Assembly (NCBI GenBank): GCA_946885765.1
Contig: CAMPHD010000155.1
Span: forward strand, 1-7,589
Length of the DNA stretch: 7,589 bases
From: an uncultured Thalassospira sp.
Lineage (GTDB): Bacteria > Pseudomonadota > Alphaproteobacteria > Rhodospirillales_A > Thalassospiraceae
Direction: 5' to 3'
A program made the position numbers and the translations under genes. This document shows positions 5,674 to 7,589 of this stretch, piece by piece; position 1 is the first letter of the stretch, and every line of letters starts with the position of its first letter. The notes below the pieces were generated by a model. The model had not been told where the DNA came from and searched no databases. It saw nothing but the letters and a program-made list of their open reading frames with translations.

Positions 5674-6427
5674 AATTGACGATATCGACCATCTGCCGGC
5701 CCTTGATCTGGCCTATCTCCATGCAAATCCCGCCAACGGCCTTGCCGACCCACTGGGCCATCCGCCGCGCATCCTGTTGCTGTACGGGTCGCTCCGCGAA
5801 CGGTCTTACTCGCGGCTGGTGATCGAGGAATGCGCGCGCCTGCTGACCCTGTTTGGCGCCGAAGCACGGATATTCGATCCAAGTGATCTTCCGATGCCCG
5901 ATCAGGTCGAAAATGACGATCACCCGGCAGTACGCGAATTGCGTGACTTATCAATCTGGTCCGAAGGCCAGATCTGGTGCAGTCCGGAACGGCACGGCCA
6001 GATCAGCGGCATCATGAAAAGCCAGATCGACCATCTGCCGCTATCGATTGGTGGCATTCGCCCGACACAGGGCAGAACCCTTGCGGTGATGCAGGTTTCT
6101 GGCGGATCGCAGTCGTTCAACTCGGTCAACAGCCTGCGCCTGCTTGGCCGCTGGATGCGGATGTTTACCATCCCCAACCAGTCAAGCGTTGCCAAGGCCT
6201 ATCAGGAATTTGACGATGCGGGCCGCATGAAACCGTCGGCCTATTACGACCGCATCGTCGATGTGATGGAAGAACTGGTTCGTTTTACCATCCTGCTTCG
6301 TCCGCATGTCGATCAGATGACGGATCGATATTCCGAACGCAAAGCCGCCAACAAACCGATAGACGTCAAACACGACCTGTCGGCCATCGCGATTGGCAGG
6401 GACCAGAACGACAAAACCGGGGAATGA
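5645..6427 (+). CDS. arsH: ArsH, NADPH-dependent FMN reductase / organoarsenical oxidase
   Basis: ArsH is a cytoplasmic, flavodoxin-like tetramer that uses NADPH and FMN; it oxidises trivalent methyl- and aromatic arsenicals to the less toxic pentavalent forms. With the ATG at 5645 it has 260 residues, normal for the family. Highly conserved blocks: [17 protein letters not shown] (41-57, FMN-phosphate loop), [11 protein letters not shown] (76-86), [17 protein letters not shown] (102-118), [20 protein letters not shown] (139-158), [14 protein letters not shown] (169-182) and [20 protein letters not shown] (193-212). ATG 5645 overlaps the transporter gene by 29 bp; ATG 5657 (17-bp overlap) is an alternative, and a TTG at 5591 extends the frame but adds unconserved residues. 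No strong ribosome site is visible, so translational coupling to the upstream gene is likely. The TGA lies in the loop of a terminator hairpin. Confidence 0.96.
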   Translation: MTKPMTRLRKIDDIDHLPALDLAYLHANPANGLADPLGHPPRILLLYGSLRERSYSRLVIEECARLLTLFGAEARIFDPSDLPMPDQVENDDHPAVRELRDLSIWSEGQIWCSPERHGQISGIMKSQIDHLPLSIGGIRPTQGRTLAVMQVSGGSQSFNSVNSLRLLGRWMRMFTIPNQSSVAKAYQEFDDAGRMKPSAYYDRIVDVMEELVRFTILLRPHVDQMTDRYSERKAANKPIDVKHDLSAIAIGRDQNDKTGE

Positions 6428-6435
6428 TCCCCGGT
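6412..6435 (-). terminator. Terminator hairpin between convergent arsH and the protease gene
   Basis: ACCGGGGA (6416-6423) and TCCCCGGT (6428-6435) form a perfect 8-bp GC-rich stem with a 4-nt loop (6424-6427) that contains the arsH stop codon. On the minus strand the stem runs into TTTTG, giving a modest U-tract suited to ending the protease transcript. On the plus strand CCTGTCTGTCTAT follows, less U-rich, so it may act weakly for arsH as well. Confidence 0.65.
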
Positions 6436-6461
6436 CCTGTCTGTCTATCGGCAGGCAATGA

Positions 6462-7589
6462 TCAAAGCTGGAATTCAGCCGTCAGAACCTTGCCATCGCG
6501 CTTGACTGCAATCGACCAGTCACGCCCGCGTTCACCGGCCTTCACAACTTCCTTCAGACGAGCGACTGTATCAATCGGTACGCCATTCACCTCGACGATA
6601 TAATCACCAGGCTGAATGCGGGCACGGCGCGCAAGGCTATCGCGTTGCACCGCAAGGACAATGACGCCGTTCCCCAGCGTATCAATGCCAATTTCATCGG
6701 CAAGTGCCGGGTTCACATTGGCGATTTTCGATCCGCTGAACGGATTGCGCCCTTCGACCTCGGTTTCTTCGCGCGCAGGCAGTTCGGGTGCGACTTCAAG
6801 CGGCATCCGAAGCATCACTTCCTGCCCCTTGCGCAGTACGGAAAGTTCCGCATCGTGATCAAGTTCCAGCGTCGCGATACGGAATTTAAGCTCGTTCGGG
6901 TTATCGACCGGCAAGCCATTCACCGCCACCACAACGTCACCGGGCAGAAGCCCGCCGCGATTGGCAGGGCTGCCCTGACGTACTTCGTTGATCAGAACAC
7001 CGTGCGGACGATCCAGATCAAGCGACGCCGCCAGATCGGCAGTTACCGACTGCCCCGCAGCGCCTAGCCACGGGCGACGCAAATCGCCACTGATCAGGCC
7101 ACGCATCACCACCTTGACCATATTGACCGGCACGGCAAAGCCGATGCCGTTTGATCCGCCTGATTTGGTGAAAATAGCCGAGTTCACACCGATCAGCTTG
7201 CCATCAATATCGACAAGCGCCCCGCCGGAGTTGCCCGGATTGATCGCCGCATCGGTCTGGATGAAGGATTGATAATCCTGCCCCGTGACACCGGCGCGCG
7301 CCAATGCGGAAACAATGCCGCTGGTGACGGTCTGCCCGACCCCGAACGGGTTACCGATGGCTAGGACCAGATCACCGACCTCGACCGCGTCGGAATCGCC
7401 AAGCGTGATTGCAGGCAATTCGTCCTTCACATCAAGCAGGTGCAGAACCGCAAGATCGGTGCGTTCGTCCGAACCGACCAGTTCGGCGTCAAATTCGCGA
7501 TTATCATGCAGGACGACGCGAATTTCGCTGGCCCCCTCGATCACGTGATGGTTGGTAACGATCGTCCCATCGGACGATACGATCACCCC
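6462..7589 (-). CDS. Do/DegP-type periplasmic serine endoprotease (5' end outside the window)
   Basis: HtrA/DegP-family proteins are periplasmic proteases and chaperones that degrade misfolded envelope proteins. The N-terminus (signal peptide and the first part of the protease domain) lies beyond base 7589: the frame stays open to the edge and reads GVIVSSDGTIVTNHHVI, an internal stretch, so the GTG at 7584-7586 is an internal valine. Counting from that valine, the catalytic triad is His14 (TNHHV), Asp44 (TDLAVL) and Ser120 (GNSGGAL). The L-loop region AIGNPFGVGQTVTSGIVSA (76-94) is intact. PDZ1 begins around PWLGAAGQ (about 172), and PDZ2 includes GVIVLAVQRDSLARRARI and GDYIVEVNGVPID, ending at the TGA (6462-6464). 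Whether it is DegP, DegQ or MucD cannot be settled from this fragment. It converges on arsH, and related genomes often have such a gene next to rarA. Confidence 0.94.
   Translation of the reverse strand, partial: GVIVSSDGTIVTNHHVIEGASEIRVVLHDNREFDAELVGSDERTDLAVLHLLDVKDELPAITLGDSDAVEVGDLVLAIGNPFGVGQTVTSGIVSALARAGVTGQDYQSFIQTDAAINPGNSGGALVDIDGKLIGVNSAIFTKSGGSNGIGFAVPVNMVKVVMRGLISGDLRRPWLGAAGQSVTADLAASLDLDRPHGVLINEVRQGSPANRGGLLPGDVVVAVNGLPVDNPNELKFRIATLELDHDAELSVLRKGQEVMLRMPLEVAPELPAREETEVEGRNPFSGSKIANVNPALADEIGIDTLGNGVIVLAVQRDSLARRARIQPGDYIVEVNGVPIDTVARLKEVVKAGERGRDWSIAVKRDGKVLTAEFQL

Overview
The window looks like chromosomal DNA from an alphaproteobacterium, most likely a Rhodospirillales/Thalassospira-type marine organism. 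This is inferred from the moderately high GC, the codon use, the protein flavour, and the housekeeping set degP-like, rarA, crcB, rluC on one strand; no database search was possible. There are eight genes, densely packed, with no gap above about 205 bases. No tRNA, rRNA, CRISPR array, transposase or insertion sequence was seen.

Layout. Minus strand, left to right: (i) the 5' part of an rluC-type 23S rRNA pseudouridine synthase, broken by an in-frame amber codon and cut by the window edge; (ii) crcB, a fluoride channel whose stop codon overlaps the rluC start; (iii) a DUF1499 membrane-anchored protein; (iv) azoR, an FMN-dependent NADH-azoreductase followed by a clear intrinsic terminator; (v) rarA, a AAA+ replication-fork maintenance ATPase. 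Then comes a plus-strand block of three genes: a PadR-type winged-helix regulator with two vicinal cysteine pairs, an MFS exporter (ArsK-like candidate) and ArsH, an organoarsenical-oxidising flavoprotein. The window ends in a convergent, minus-strand Do/DegP-type periplasmic serine protease that runs off the right edge.

The most interesting part is the plus-strand block, read here as a compact arsenical-resistance operon controlled by a PadR-family protein instead of the usual ArsR. The same 19-nt sequence, ACCTCGATGATCGAGGTAT, containing a perfect 17-bp palindrome, occurs twice. One copy fills the spacer between a TTGACA -35 element and a TATAAC -10 element upstream of the regulator. The other lies just before the transporter start codon and contains its Shine-Dalgarno sequence. 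The regulator carries Cys51-Cys52 immediately before its predicted recognition helix and Cys137-Cys138 at its C-terminus, which suggests direct sensing of a thiol-reactive metalloid. The transporter and arsH overlap and are probably translationally coupled.

In related alphaproteobacteria a degP-like gene, rarA, crcB and rluC commonly lie together on one strand. Here the arsenical block separates degP from rarA, and azoR plus the DUF1499 gene separate rarA from crcB, so the locus looks like a housekeeping cluster that has taken in accessory stress and detoxification genes.
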